A DNA stretch of 38,852 bases from Caulobacteraceae bacterium (lineage in GTDB: Bacteria > Pseudomonadota > Alphaproteobacteria > Caulobacterales > Caulobacteraceae). The stretch spans positions 1 to 38,852 of the forward strand of contig CANESI010000027.1 in the NCBI GenBank assembly GCA_947441065.1. Direction: 5' to 3'. The translations under genes and the position numbers were made by a program. The first letter of the stretch is position 1. Each line of letters starts with the position of its first letter. Below are positions 24,664-33,477 of the stretch, piece after piece. The notes below the pieces were generated by a model. It saw only the letters and a list, made by a program, of their open reading frames with translations, did no database searches and had not been told where the DNA came from.

Positions 24664-27300
24664 ATGACAATTAGAACCACTCGCCGACTTCACTATACCG
24701 GCGCCATCTCCATCTTGGCCTTCTCCGCAGCCCTATCCTTTGCGTCCACAACGGCCATGGCCGCTGATGCGCCAGCCGCCGCTGAAGACAGTGAAATTGT
24801 TGTCACCGCGTCCTATGCCAAAAGCTTGCAAGCGGCAGCGGCGCTGAAGCGCGCATCGGATCATGGCCTTGATGCCATCAATGCCGAAGACATCGGTAAG
24901 TTTCCCGCGCGCAACGCGGCAGATGCCCTGCAATTGGTGACCGGCGTCACGGTTGAGCGTCAGCGCGGTGCGGGTCTCTATGTCAGCGTCCGAGGCCTTG
25001 GCCCACAGTTTCAAAATGTTCAGCTCAATGGCCGCTCCATTGCCGTCAATGACCTGATCGAAAATGGCGGCGCACGCGGTCGTCAGTTCCGCTTCGAAGT
25101 CCTTCCCGCTGAACTCATTTCGCAGATCGAGGTCGTCAAGACGCCGACGGCCGATATGGATGACGGCGCTCTGGGCGGTAACATCAACATCAAGACCTTC
25201 AAGCCGCTCGACCTCGGCACCAAGAGCACCTTTGCGGTTCGCACGACCTACAATGATGTTCGTGAAAAGAATGACCCATCGGCCTCGGGCCTGGTGAGCT
25301 GGCGCAATGCCGACAGCACGGTCGGCCTGCTCGCCTCGGCCCTCTATGACGACAGCCATACCCGCACGGACCGGCTCTATCAGTCGGGTTGGAACCTGAA
25401 CAGATTTACCAGTGTTCTTGGCGCGGGTCTCTATACGCCGACACGGACCCGCCCAACGATCGAGACCGAACATCGGACCATGAAGTCTGCGAGCTTTGCA
25501 GCGCAATGGCACCCCAATAGCGACTTCCAGACCGACTTTGACCTGCTGATCACGCGCCTTGACGTTGACTTTGATGAGTTCGGCCTCGACATCTATCCAG
25601 ACGATACGACCTTTAGGACGCCGGTTTTTGTCGCCGGGACTCAAAAGATCGTCGGCAACTCGGTTCAGGCCGGCACGATCAACAATGTGCGTTGGATGTC
25701 CTCGCGCGAAACCAGCCTCAACCGCCATGACCTGATGGCGACGGGTATAAAGCAGACCTGGACGCCCGGACGTTGGGATTTCTCCGCGGAATATGCCTAT
25801 TCAAAGGCTCGCAGCTGGCATCCTGATGGCAAGGCCACGACCCGCAACCGGATTGCCTTCTTCGCGCCTTTGAGCTTTGATTTCTCGCGCGGCTACACAG
25901 AGATTCCACAGCTGACGACGACGGTGGACTATACCAACCCCGCAAACTTCGTCGGCCAAGCCTTTGACTACACGCTCAAAGACAGCAAAGACACGGACGA
26001 AATGTTCCGCCTTGATGGCGCACGGACCTTCGACAGTGTCCTGACCAAGGTCGCATTTGGTGCTGAGATGCACCACCGCAACCGCAACTATAAGCGCCGC
26101 GACTGGGTGCTGAACACGGTGCTCAATGTGCCGCTTTCAACTCTGGGCTCGACCTTCTACAGCCCCCTGCCCTATTCCGGTTTCCTGTCCGACTACAGCG
26201 GATCGACGCCTCGGACTTGGGTTAACCCGTCTTCGACAGCCTTCTACAACCTGATCTACACAGCCGCCGTTGCGGCCACCCCTGCAACCGCTGCAGACCT
26301 GCGCAATAGTTTTGAAGTCGATGAGAAGATTTCGGGTGCCTATCTGCGTGGTGACTTTGCCTTCAAGGCCGGTGAAATCCCCGTCAGTGGTAACCTCGGC
26401 ATTCGTTATGCACAGACCAAGCAAAATTCGAGCGGAACCTTGGTCAGTGGATCAACACCGGTGCCGGTTTCCTATCCACGCACCTACAGTGATGTTCTGC
26501 CCAGCCTGAATGTGAAGGCTGAGATCACAGACAGTCTGATCGCGCGTTTCGCAGCGTCGCGCGTCGTCAATCGCCCGAACGTCACCGATACTGCGCCTCG
26601 CATCACGGTATCGCGCGACACGCCGACGGCCGGTGGTGGCAATCCCGGCCTCGAAGCCTTCCTCGCCAACCAGGTGGATGCCTCTTTGGAATGGTACCCC
26701 AGTGAGAGCACGGCTGTAACGGGCGCGGTGTTCTACAAGAAGCTAGACGACTACATCACCGCTCAGAACACGATCATCCAGGTTCCAGGCCGGGGCGATG
26801 TCTTGCTCTCAACCAATGCCAATGGCGGTAACGCCAAGGTTAGCGGTGTCGAGTTCGCCTTCAACCAAGCCTTTACGATGTTGCCCGCGCCCTTTGATGG
26901 TTTCGGCGCTCAAGCCTCTGTGACCGTCGTCGAAAGCCAAGCCAACTACACCGCTGGCAATCGCCAAATCACAGACTCCTTGGTCGGCCTTTCTAAAACC
27001 AGCTACAACGTCGTTGGCTATTACGAAAAAGGCCCCTTTGCCGCCCGTCTCGGCTGGTTCTGGCGCGGTAAGTATCTGAACTCTATCGGCAGCACGACGA
27101 CGGCCCAGAACTATGTGGATGACTATGGCTCGCTCGATGGTTCGGCCTCCTATCAGATCACACCGAACTATACGGTCTCTGTCGAGGGCTCGAACCTGTC
27201 CAATCAGGATCGCTATATCTTCGGTCAAACCAAAGATCAGCCGCAAGAAATCTATCACTGGGGCCGCACGGTTTCTGTGACCCTGCGCGGTAAGTTCTAA
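24664..27300 (+). CDS. TonB-dependent receptor (Xanthomonas/Caulobacter type)
   Basis: The 878-aa outer-membrane receptor starts at 24664 (GGGGGATAC before the ATG), giving a signal peptide ending near STTAMAADAPA and the TonB box EIVVTASYAKS. The plug contains NAEDIGKFPARNAADALQLVTGVTVER and VRGLGPQFQNVQLNGRSI, typical of the TIGR01782 family. These receptors often import carbohydrates or other nutrients rather than iron. The barrel follows with long beta strands and ends in the outer-membrane C-terminal aromatic TVSVTLRGKF. Downstream is a hairpin and then the acyl-CoA dehydrogenase; upstream is the divergent P450. The substrate is unknown. Confidence 0.93.
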   Translation: MTIRTTRRLHYTGAISILAFSAALSFASTTAMAADAPAAAEDSEIVVTASYAKSLQAAAALKRASDHGLDAINAEDIGKFPARNAADALQLVTGVTVERQRGAGLYVSVRGLGPQFQNVQLNGRSIAVNDLIENGGARGRQFRFEVLPAELISQIEVVKTPTADMDDGALGGNINIKTFKPLDLGTKSTFAVRTTYNDVREKNDPSASGLVSWRNADSTVGLLASALYDDSHTRTDRLYQSGWNLNRFTSVLGAGLYTPTRTRPTIETEHRTMKSASFAAQWHPNSDFQTDFDLLITRLDVDFDEFGLDIYPDDTTFRTPVFVAGTQKIVGNSVQAGTINNVRWMSSRETSLNRHDLMATGIKQTWTPGRWDFSAEYAYSKARSWHPDGKATTRNRIAFFAPLSFDFSRGYTEIPQLTTTVDYTNPANFVGQAFDYTLKDSKDTDEMFRLDGARTFDSVLTKVAFGAEMHHRNRNYKRRDWVLNTVLNVPLSTLGSTFYSPLPYSGFLSDYSGSTPRTWVNPSSTAFYNLIYTAAVAATPATAADLRNSFEVDEKISGAYLRGDFAFKAGEIPVSGNLGIRYAQTKQNSSGTLVSGSTPVPVSYPRTYSDVLPSLNVKAEITDSLIARFAASRVVNRPNVTDTAPRITVSRDTPTAGGGNPGLEAFLANQVDASLEWYPSESTAVTGAVFYKKLDDYITAQNTIIQVPGRGDVLLSTNANGGNAKVSGVEFAFNQAFTMLPAPFDGFGAQASVTVVESQANYTAGNRQITDSLVGLSKTSYNVVGYYEKGPFAARLGWFWRGKYLNSIGSTTTAQNYVDDYGSLDGSASYQITPNYTVSVEGSNLSNQDRYIFGQTKDQPQEIYHWGRTVSVTLRGKF

Positions 27301-27317
27301 GGGACTGAACTTTAGGG

Positions 27318-27361
27318 GGGCGTGAGGGGTCCATCCGCAAGGATGAAGGCCTGTCACGCCC
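27318..27361 (+). terminator. Nested hairpin after the TonB receptor gene
   Basis: An outer stem GGGCGTGA (27318-27325) / TCACGCCC (27354-27361) encloses an inner hairpin CATCC-GCAA-GGATG with a GNRA tetraloop. It lies 17 bp after the receptor stop and before the acyl-CoA dehydrogenase gene. It is likely a terminator or an mRNA 3' structure; there is only a weak T tract. Confidence 0.5.
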
Positions 27362-27424
27362 TCATTTCCCATCGCAAACAAAACCAGTCTATGATTTGGC
27401 GACCCGCACATGAAGGCTCGCCCC

Positions 27425-28603
27425 ATGACCTCGACAAAACCCCTTCCCACCCCCGAAGAGTGCCAAGCCATCCGCGAGGGGGTGCGCGCGGTTGTGACCC
27501 GCTTTGGCGATGACTATTGGCTAGCGCGCGATGAGAACGGGGTCTTTCCGCGTGAGTTTCACCGCGCCATGGCCGATGCAGGCTGGCTCGGCATCACCAT
27601 GCCTGAAGCCTATGGCGGCGCGGGTCTGGGCGTGACCGAAGCGGCGATCATGATGCATGAGGTGGCCAGCCATGGCGGCGGCATGACCTCGTCCTCCTCG
27701 GTCCATATCAACCTCTTTGGTCCCCACCCCATCGTGGTCAAGGGCACACATGAGCAAAAGAGCCGCTGGGTGCCGCGCCTGATTTCCGGCGAGGATCAGT
27801 GCTGTTTTGGCTTTACCGAGCCCGATGCGGGCCTCAACACCACCCGCATCACCACCTTTGCTGAAAAGGTGCCCGGCGGCTATGTCGTCCATGGTCAGAA
27901 GGTCTGGACCTCGACGGCGCAGGTGGCCAATAAGATCATGCTCCTGACCCGCACCACCAAATTCGAAGACTGCGCTCGGCCCACCGACGGCATCACCATC
28001 TTCTATACCGACCTCGACCGCAGCAAGATCGATGTGCACCGCATCCCCAAGATGGGCCGCAAGGCGGTCGACTCCAACGCCATCTTTATTGATGGCCTAT
28101 TCATCCCCGACGAGGACCGGATCGGCGAAGAGGGCAAGGGCTTTGGCTATATCCTTCACAGCCTCAATCCTGAGCGGATCTTGATCGGGGCCGAAGCCAT
28201 CGGCATTGGTCAAGACGCCCTGCGCCGCGCCACGCAATATGCCAAGGACCGGATCGTGTTTGACCGGCCCATCGGTCAGAACCAAGCCATTCAGCACCCC
28301 TTGGCCGAACGTTGGATGTATCTGGAATCGGCTTGGCTAATGGCCCTAAAGGCGGCAGAGCTCTACGATCAGGGTCTGCCCTGCGGCGCAGAGGCCAATA
28401 GCGCCAAGTTTCTGGCGGCACGGGCAGGCCACGATGCCTGCTGGCAGTCGATCGCCACCCATGGCGGCTTTGGCTATGCCAAGGAATATCATGTCGAGCG
28501 GCTCTATCGCGAGGTGGCCATCACCCGTCTGGCCCCGATCACCGAACAGCTCATCCTCAGCTTCATCGCCGAAAAGGTGCTGGACCTGCCCAAGAGCTAT
28601 TGA
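27425..28603 (+). CDS. Acyl-CoA dehydrogenase family protein
   Basis: The 392-aa FAD enzyme oxidises an acyl-CoA to the enoyl-CoA. Family segments seen are MPEAYGGAGLGVTEAAIMMHEV, CCFGFTEPDAGLNTTRI, GQKVWTSTA and GGFGYAKEYHVERLYREV. The ATG at 27425 is preferred because AAGG lies just upstream; an ATG at 27410 is also in frame. At the C-terminal position where many acyl-CoA dehydrogenases carry the catalytic Glu (YEGT) this protein has APIT. It has Glu250 in LNPERI, the position used by isovaleryl- and long-chain acyl-CoA dehydrogenases. The substrate is therefore perhaps a branched or bulky acyl-CoA. It lies downstream of the TonB receptor and upstream of the PI-PLC-like gene. Confidence 0.88.
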   Translation: MTSTKPLPTPEECQAIREGVRAVVTRFGDDYWLARDENGVFPREFHRAMADAGWLGITMPEAYGGAGLGVTEAAIMMHEVASHGGGMTSSSSVHINLFGPHPIVVKGTHEQKSRWVPRLISGEDQCCFGFTEPDAGLNTTRITTFAEKVPGGYVVHGQKVWTSTAQVANKIMLLTRTTKFEDCARPTDGITIFYTDLDRSKIDVHRIPKMGRKAVDSNAIFIDGLFIPDEDRIGEEGKGFGYILHSLNPERILIGAEAIGIGQDALRRATQYAKDRIVFDRPIGQNQAIQHPLAERWMYLESAWLMALKAAELYDQGLPCGAEANSAKFLAARAGHDACWQSIATHGGFGYAKEYHVERLYREVAITRLAPITEQLILSFIAEKVLDLPKSY

Positions 28604-28688
28604 GCCCAGAACAGGATTTCTTGGCCCCTATCAAAGCTGACACAATAGGAGGCTATGGTTCTTCGACATTCGCTGAAAGGCCACGCCC

Positions 28689-29825
28689 ATGATCTCGCTC
28701 GTTCTTGCCGCCGCCCTATCGGTCCTGCCGACCTGCGATCTGGAAAAGCCAACGGGCCAACCCGGTTGCACGCGCGAGGCCGTCGATGCCTTGCCGATGA
28801 ATGCCATTCAGGTGATCGGCACGCACAACAGCTACAAGGCCGCGATTGCGACTGAAGAGATGGCGACCTTGAAAGCCATCAATCCCAAGTCGGCCGCCAG
28901 CCTCGACTATGCCCACCCTCCCCTGCCAGAGCAGCTCAATGCCGGGGCAAGACAGATTGAGCTAGACTATGTTTATGACCCAAAGGGCGGGCGCTATCTG
29001 TCGCCGCTGGGTCTTAAGCTGGCCAAAGAAAAGCAGCCCTATGATACGAGCCTGATGGCCGCACCGGGTCTAAAGGTCATGCATGTACCCGACCTCGACT
29101 ATCGCAGCGTCTGTCAGACCTTCGTCCAATGCCTGACGCAAATGCGCGACTGGTCAAAGGCCCATCCCGATCACATGCCCATCTTGGTGATCATGAACCT
29201 CAAAGATAGTCAGATCCCTATGCCCGGCGCGACGCCTTTGCTGCCTTTTGATCTGGCGGCGATGGACTCCATTGATGCTGAAATCCTGTCGGTCTTTGCC
29301 CCCGATCATCTGATCACGCCCGACAAGGTTCAGGGCCGTCACCCGACCTTGCGCGAGGCGGTTGCCGCAGGGGCTTGGCCGAAGCTGAAAGCCGCCCGGG
29401 GAAAGTTCCTGTTCGCCATAGATGAGGGCCCGGCCAAGACCGATCTCTATCGCGGCGCGCGCAAGTCCCTCGAAGGCCGTGTCATGTTCGTCAATGTCGA
29501 TGAAACCTCACCGGCGGCGGGCTATATCACCCTCAATGCGCCCAAGACCCAGACCGGGCGCATCGCCGCCGCCGTCAAGGCGGGCCTGATCGTCCGCACC
29601 CGCGCCGATGCCGATACGGTTGAGGCCCGTAGCAATGACACGAGCACCCAAACCGCCGCCTTCGCCTCTGGCGCGCACTATGTCTCCACCGACTATATGA
29701 CGCCCGATCTGCGTCTTAGCCCCTATGAGGCGCGCCTACCCGGCGGTGGTGTAGCGCGGCCCAATCCTGTCGCGCAGGCTGAAGATGTCGGCCTTAAAAG
29801 CGCCCAGACACTTGGAAGCCAATAA
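28689..29825 (+). CDS. Exported Ca-dependent phosphoinositide PLC-like hydrolase
   Basis: The 378-aa protein resembles Ca-dependent PI-PLC C1 domain proteins. VIGTHNSYK (His46 at the first catalytic position), the ELDYVYDPKGG metal-binding region (Glu91, Asp93) and the MHVPDLDYRSVC segment (His132) fit the family. A short signal peptide (about residues 1-15, MISLVLAAALSVLP) suggests secretion or periplasmic location. In bacteria such enzymes are mostly uncharacterised; the substrate may be a phosphodiester lipid or glycerophosphodiester. It ends overlapping the convergent TonB receptor gene by 32 bp. An AAAGG site lies upstream of the ATG. Confidence 0.8.
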   Translation: MISLVLAAALSVLPTCDLEKPTGQPGCTREAVDALPMNAIQVIGTHNSYKAAIATEEMATLKAINPKSAASLDYAHPPLPEQLNAGARQIELDYVYDPKGGRYLSPLGLKLAKEKQPYDTSLMAAPGLKVMHVPDLDYRSVCQTFVQCLTQMRDWSKAHPDHMPILVIMNLKDSQIPMPGATPLLPFDLAAMDSIDAEILSVFAPDHLITPDKVQGRHPTLREAVAAGAWPKLKAARGKFLFAIDEGPAKTDLYRGARKSLEGRVMFVNVDETSPAAGYITLNAPKTQTGRIAAAVKAGLIVRTRADADTVEARSNDTSTQTAAFASGAHYVSTDYMTPDLRLSPYEARLPGGGVARPNPVAQAEDVGLKSAQTLGSQ

Positions 29826-31947
29826 CCCGAGAGGCTTCAGAGGCTCCGTCTGACTCTCGAACTTCTGAGCGCGATACCCGACCAGAGGCGCGGCTACCGG
29901 CATAGAAGCTGCGGGTTCTTGTCTCGGTCGAGGTGAAGATATTGTTGGCCGAAACCCGGATGGTTACGGGTTTAAAGGCCGTCGTCTCGAGGAACAGGTC
30001 TAGGCGGGGCTCTTTACGGACATAGTCATAGGCCTCAGCCAGGCGATATTCTTGGCGACCCGCCCACTGGGTCATGATGATGCCCCAAGAGGATTTCAGG
30101 GACGGCAGGTTCTGGCGGAAGTTGACGACATAGGCCCAATCCTTGTTGCCCCCATTGAGCGTCATTGACCCGTTCGGGGTGCCTTGCCGCTCGAGCGGAA
30201 TGGAGAAGGACCGCTCCTTACCGGTCAGGGGATCGGTCACCCGCGTCTGCTGCACAAGCCCGCTCAACCGCAGTTCGGCATTGGAAAGGCCCAAGCCCGA
30301 CAGGGGCATGGTGGCGCGAACCTCGAGCCCGATCTTGCGACCCTTGCCGATATTTCCATAGGCATCCTGACCGTTCAAAACCACCAGATCACGGACATCC
30401 TCGATCTGATCATAAAAGGCCGCTGCGGTCAGGGCCGTGCGCGCGGTCAGGCGGGACTCCCACTCAACGCGCATCTTCCAAGCCTGTTCCGGCCTTAGGC
30501 TCGGATTGCCTAGGATCGTCGAGGTGTTCACGAAATCGACCGCACTGCTAAATTCGGCAAAATCAAGTTGGGAAACGTCGCGGGTCAGGCTGGCATTCAA
30601 CACGTCCTTGGGGCTCAGCGTGTAGGTCGCAATGACACGCGGCTTCACATATTTGAAGTCTCGCTGCTGTTGCTGATCGCCCGACTGGGAAATGCGAGAC
30701 GCTTCGATATTGAGACCGGTCTCGACCGTCAGATGGGGACTGATGGTCCAGATGTCTGAGGCAAAGATCTCGCCGCGAGTCTCTTCGATCCGCGCATCCG
30801 CGACCGGCAGCAGTACGGGCGTCGGCGCCTTGCCCGGCAACTGGTTGGTGATGGTCAGGTTCGTTTCGCGAAAATTGAAGGCCCCCTCTGCGCCAAACTC
30901 TAGCGTATGGGCGCTGGAGGCGGTCCACTTCACGCGCCCACGCACGATCCGCTCGCCCGATTGGATCAGGCGGTCCTGAATACGGGTCAGGCGCGTCGAT
31001 GGCGCATTATAGATCTCGAAACTGTCCCACTGATCCAAGGCACCGTTTGAGGCCAGCACGATCAGCTTGGTCGAGAGGTTGGAACGGATCTGGTGATCCC
31101 AGTCGCCGCCGACCTCTAGACCATAGTTTTCGGGAAACTCGGTCCGGCCCAAGATCGAGGCTGACAGATATCCGTTCGGCAGGGCTTCGACCTGAAAGGA
31201 ATTGGTCACGTTCCAGCCGGGTGAATATTGGGCATTGAAGTTCACGACATTCTGCGCATTCGGCTTCCAGCGCAGACGCGCCGAGCCCTGAAGGCCAACA
31301 AAGGTCGGGCGCGCTACGAACAGCCGCGAGCCTGTGACCGCGCCAGAACTAGAAAGTAGAACATCCCGATTGACCGCTCGCCCCAAAATGGTTGGCGACT
31401 GAATATCCAGCGACAGATCCGCCGTCGGGCCCAAGGGAATGGAGCTCGAAAACTGAGTGATCCAGGCAATACGGTTGGAAAACTGGATGTGACGCAGCCC
31501 GAGCGTATAGCTGGTTGAGGCCGACTTCTTGGTCGTACGGGTGATCACATTGACAAATTGCGACTGGCCCCGAACGTCTGACTGGGCATTGGTTCCGGCC
31601 ACCACATCAATACGCGCCACATCTGAGGCGGGGATACGCTTTAGAAGGTCCGTCGGGGTGGCTTTGGAACTTGGCCGTTCGCCATTGATCAAGAGATTGC
31701 CCGCAGAGCCGCCAAAGCCGCGCCGCTCATCCCCCTCGCGAAGCTCGAAACCGGGTATGCGCGATACCATGTCCCCGGCTGTGACCGGATTATAGGGCGC
31801 GAAATAGGCGGCCGAGAAACTGGACGTATCACTCTGCGTCGAAGCGGCCACAGAGGCGGTCGGCGCGGTCTGAGCGAAGGCCTCAGGGGCCAAGGCGGCC
31901 CCGAAAATGAGCGCCGTGCTCGCCAACCCGCCCGTTTGCTTGATCAT
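29794..31947 (-). CDS. TonB-dependent receptor-like outer-membrane protein
   Basis: The 717-aa product has a signal peptide (ATAL-type hydrophobic stretch ending at AFAQTAPT) and a plug with TAGDMVSRIPGFELREGDE, GFGGSAGNLLINGERPS and VARIDVVAGTNAQSDVRGQ. A beta barrel follows and ends in VIGFQVSGRF. The short plug with a STFK/NGERP-type loop resembles the smaller TonB-receptor/outer-membrane proteins that lack a clear TonB box. The start at 31947 follows GGGGGCGCTGGAAC; the longer frame to 32007 is less likely. Its 3' end overlaps the PLC-like gene by 32 bp on the other strand. Cargo is unknown; proximity to the XrtH locus is probably coincidental. Confidence 0.88.
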   Translation of the reverse strand: MIKQTGGLASTALIFGAALAPEAFAQTAPTASVAASTQSDTSSFSAAYFAPYNPVTAGDMVSRIPGFELREGDERRGFGGSAGNLLINGERPSSKATPTDLLKRIPASDVARIDVVAGTNAQSDVRGQSQFVNVITRTTKKSASTSYTLGLRHIQFSNRIAWITQFSSSIPLGPTADLSLDIQSPTILGRAVNRDVLLSSSGAVTGSRLFVARPTFVGLQGSARLRWKPNAQNVVNFNAQYSPGWNVTNSFQVEALPNGYLSASILGRTEFPENYGLEVGGDWDHQIRSNLSTKLIVLASNGALDQWDSFEIYNAPSTRLTRIQDRLIQSGERIVRGRVKWTASSAHTLEFGAEGAFNFRETNLTITNQLPGKAPTPVLLPVADARIEETRGEIFASDIWTISPHLTVETGLNIEASRISQSGDQQQQRDFKYVKPRVIATYTLSPKDVLNASLTRDVSQLDFAEFSSAVDFVNTSTILGNPSLRPEQAWKMRVEWESRLTARTALTAAAFYDQIEDVRDLVVLNGQDAYGNIGKGRKIGLEVRATMPLSGLGLSNAELRLSGLVQQTRVTDPLTGKERSFSIPLERQGTPNGSMTLNGGNKDWAYVVNFRQNLPSLKSSWGIIMTQWAGRQEYRLAEAYDYVRKEPRLDLFLETTAFKPVTIRVSANNIFTSTETRTRSFYAGSRASGRVSRSEVRESDGASEASRVIGFQVSGRF

Positions 31948-32253
31948 AGTTCCAGCGCCCCCTGACACATATCTGCGGCCCCGGGGCGGGTCGGCTACCG
32001 GGGCCAACCCAGATCAGGGCGGCGTGCGGATAGGGGACAATCCATTCGGGACATTTAATCGCAGGACCAAGACCATAAAATCAGATCGGCTGTCCAGACC
32101 TGAGCGCACAACAGGGGGCAACCCGGATGGTTTTTTAGCGCTTGAGATCAAAAGACTCAGATGTTCGGCGGACCTTGACCAACGCAATTTGGAGGGTCAG
32201 CACCTTCAACCTATGGCCTATCCAGCCCGGTTTTCTTGAAGTTTTATAGACCC
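31948..32253. other. Intergenic region upstream of the TonB receptor
   Basis: This 306-bp stretch between the beta-propeller gene stop and the TonB receptor start holds no convincing ORF, no clear promoter hexamers and no strong hairpin. It presumably carries the receptor promoter on the minus strand. Confidence 0.5.
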
Positions 32254-33393
32254 CTAAACGGCGGGTGGTGGACCGTGACCATTGGAGGTCACCCTAATCC
32301 GGCTGAGCGCCACGCTGCCAAGCAATAGTCCAAGGGCGATGAGCGCATAAAAACTAAGGCTGGGAACTGCAACCGCCGGAACGGTAAAGGGACCAATAAA
32401 ATCCGGCACACCCGACACCGCGATGGTCGCCACGACGGTGTTTGTCGCGGTTCTGATAACCGACACAGTGCGACTGGTTCGGTTCGCCACAAGCACCGTG
32501 CTCCCATCGGTGCTCACCCTCACGCCCGCGGGTCCTGAACCTACGGGGATAGACGATGTAAAACTTGGGGTCGCCGCATCAATGACCGCTACTGTACCGC
32601 TGTTTCGGACGCTGACGTAGACACGGCTCCCGTCGGGGGTCACGTCGATGCCTATAGGACCTCCGACGATGGCGACTGTTGCCACGACGCTGTTGGTTGT
32701 CGTGTCCAACACTGAAACATTATTACTGATAAAGTTATTGACGTAGACTCTCGAGCCATCGGGACTAACCGCAAGGTTCGTCGTCAACACCCCCATGGGC
32801 ACAGTGGCGACGAGGTTGCCGTTCGTCGTATTGACGACATAGAGACCATTTCCACTATAGCTCGAGACATAGGCGACGGCCCCATCGGGACTGAGGCCTA
32901 TGCCATAGGTCGAACTGCTCCCAAGGGACCAGGTCGCAGTGATACTATTAGACGCAGTGTCGATGACCAAGACCTGCCCCCCCAATACAAATTGGGTTGC
33001 GTAAAGTTTCGTCCCATCAGGACTGATCGCAATGCCGTAAGATTTTTCCGGAGTTGCTATGCTATAGACGACGCTGTTGGTCGCCGTATCGATAACATCA
33101 ATACCTGTCGTACTGCCCTTGCTTACATAGAGCTTCGCGCCGTCTGGGCTACGCGCGATGGCGAAGCCGCTAATACTGGGTAGGTTCGCGGCAAGTGTGT
33201 TGGTTGTGACATCGATAAGATTGAGCTCTGAGCCGGTAATATAGGCGCTCTGTGCCTGAGCTGCCCCAGACCAGAGTGCGCAGACCAGGCTGAAGATGAG
33301 CGCGACCGACTTGCCCATCGTCACCGGATAGGACCAGCGAAGGGGTCCTATTCCTGAAAAGCACCTCCGGTCGCTCTCTCGGTTCGAGGTCAT
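32254..33393 (-). CDS. YVTN beta-propeller protein with IPTL-CTERM-like sorting signal
   Basis: The 379-aa exported protein consists of about seven repeats of roughly 42 residues with the pattern SPDGxxLYV...VIDTATNSVVATI, forming a seven-bladed beta-propeller. The C-terminus has a sorting tail: VPSLSFYALIALGLLLG, then a basic end SRIR. This is the tripartite motif/helix/basic form of the IPTL-CTERM signal, though the usual Trp is replaced by Tyr. The encoded signal peptide is preceded by about 25 residues if translation starts at 33393, where GAGGATCAC is a strong ribosome site; 33318 is an alternative start. It lies directly downstream of the exosortase genes, so it is the likely substrate of XrtH. 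Confidence 0.85.
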   Translation of the reverse strand: MTSNRESDRRCFSGIGPLRWSYPVTMGKSVALIFSLVCALWSGAAQAQSAYITGSELNLIDVTTNTLAANLPSISGFAIARSPDGAKLYVSKGSTTGIDVIDTATNSVVYSIATPEKSYGIAISPDGTKLYATQFVLGGQVLVIDTASNSITATWSLGSSSTYGIGLSPDGAVAYVSSYSGNGLYVVNTTNGNLVATVPMGVLTTNLAVSPDGSRVYVNNFISNNVSVLDTTTNSVVATVAIVGGPIGIDVTPDGSRVYVSVRNSGTVAVIDAATPSFTSSIPVGSGPAGVRVSTDGSTVLVANRTSRTVSVIRTATNTVVATIAVSGVPDFIGPFTVPAVAVPSLSFYALIALGLLLGSVALSRIRVTSNGHGPPPAV

Positions 33394-33447
33394 GTGATCC
33401 TCAATAATTGCCCACTATGAGTAGTTATTTACCAAGCCCGTAACCGA

Positions 33448-33453
33448 ATTATA
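33448..33453 (-). promoter_or_regulatory. Possible -10 element for the beta-propeller gene
   Basis: TATAAT on the minus strand, about 55 bp before the 33393 start, in the 84-bp gap after the XrtH-associated gene. No convincing -35 is seen, so the gene may instead be read through from xrtH. Confidence 0.3.
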
Positions 33454-33477
33454 ACATCTCAAATTGGAAAAGCCATA

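Noticed and set aside
32254-33393. Tandem DNA repeats in the propeller gene as a repeat array or CRISPR-like element.
   Set aside because: The periodicity is about 126 bp and follows the protein repeats; no identical repeats with unique spacers.
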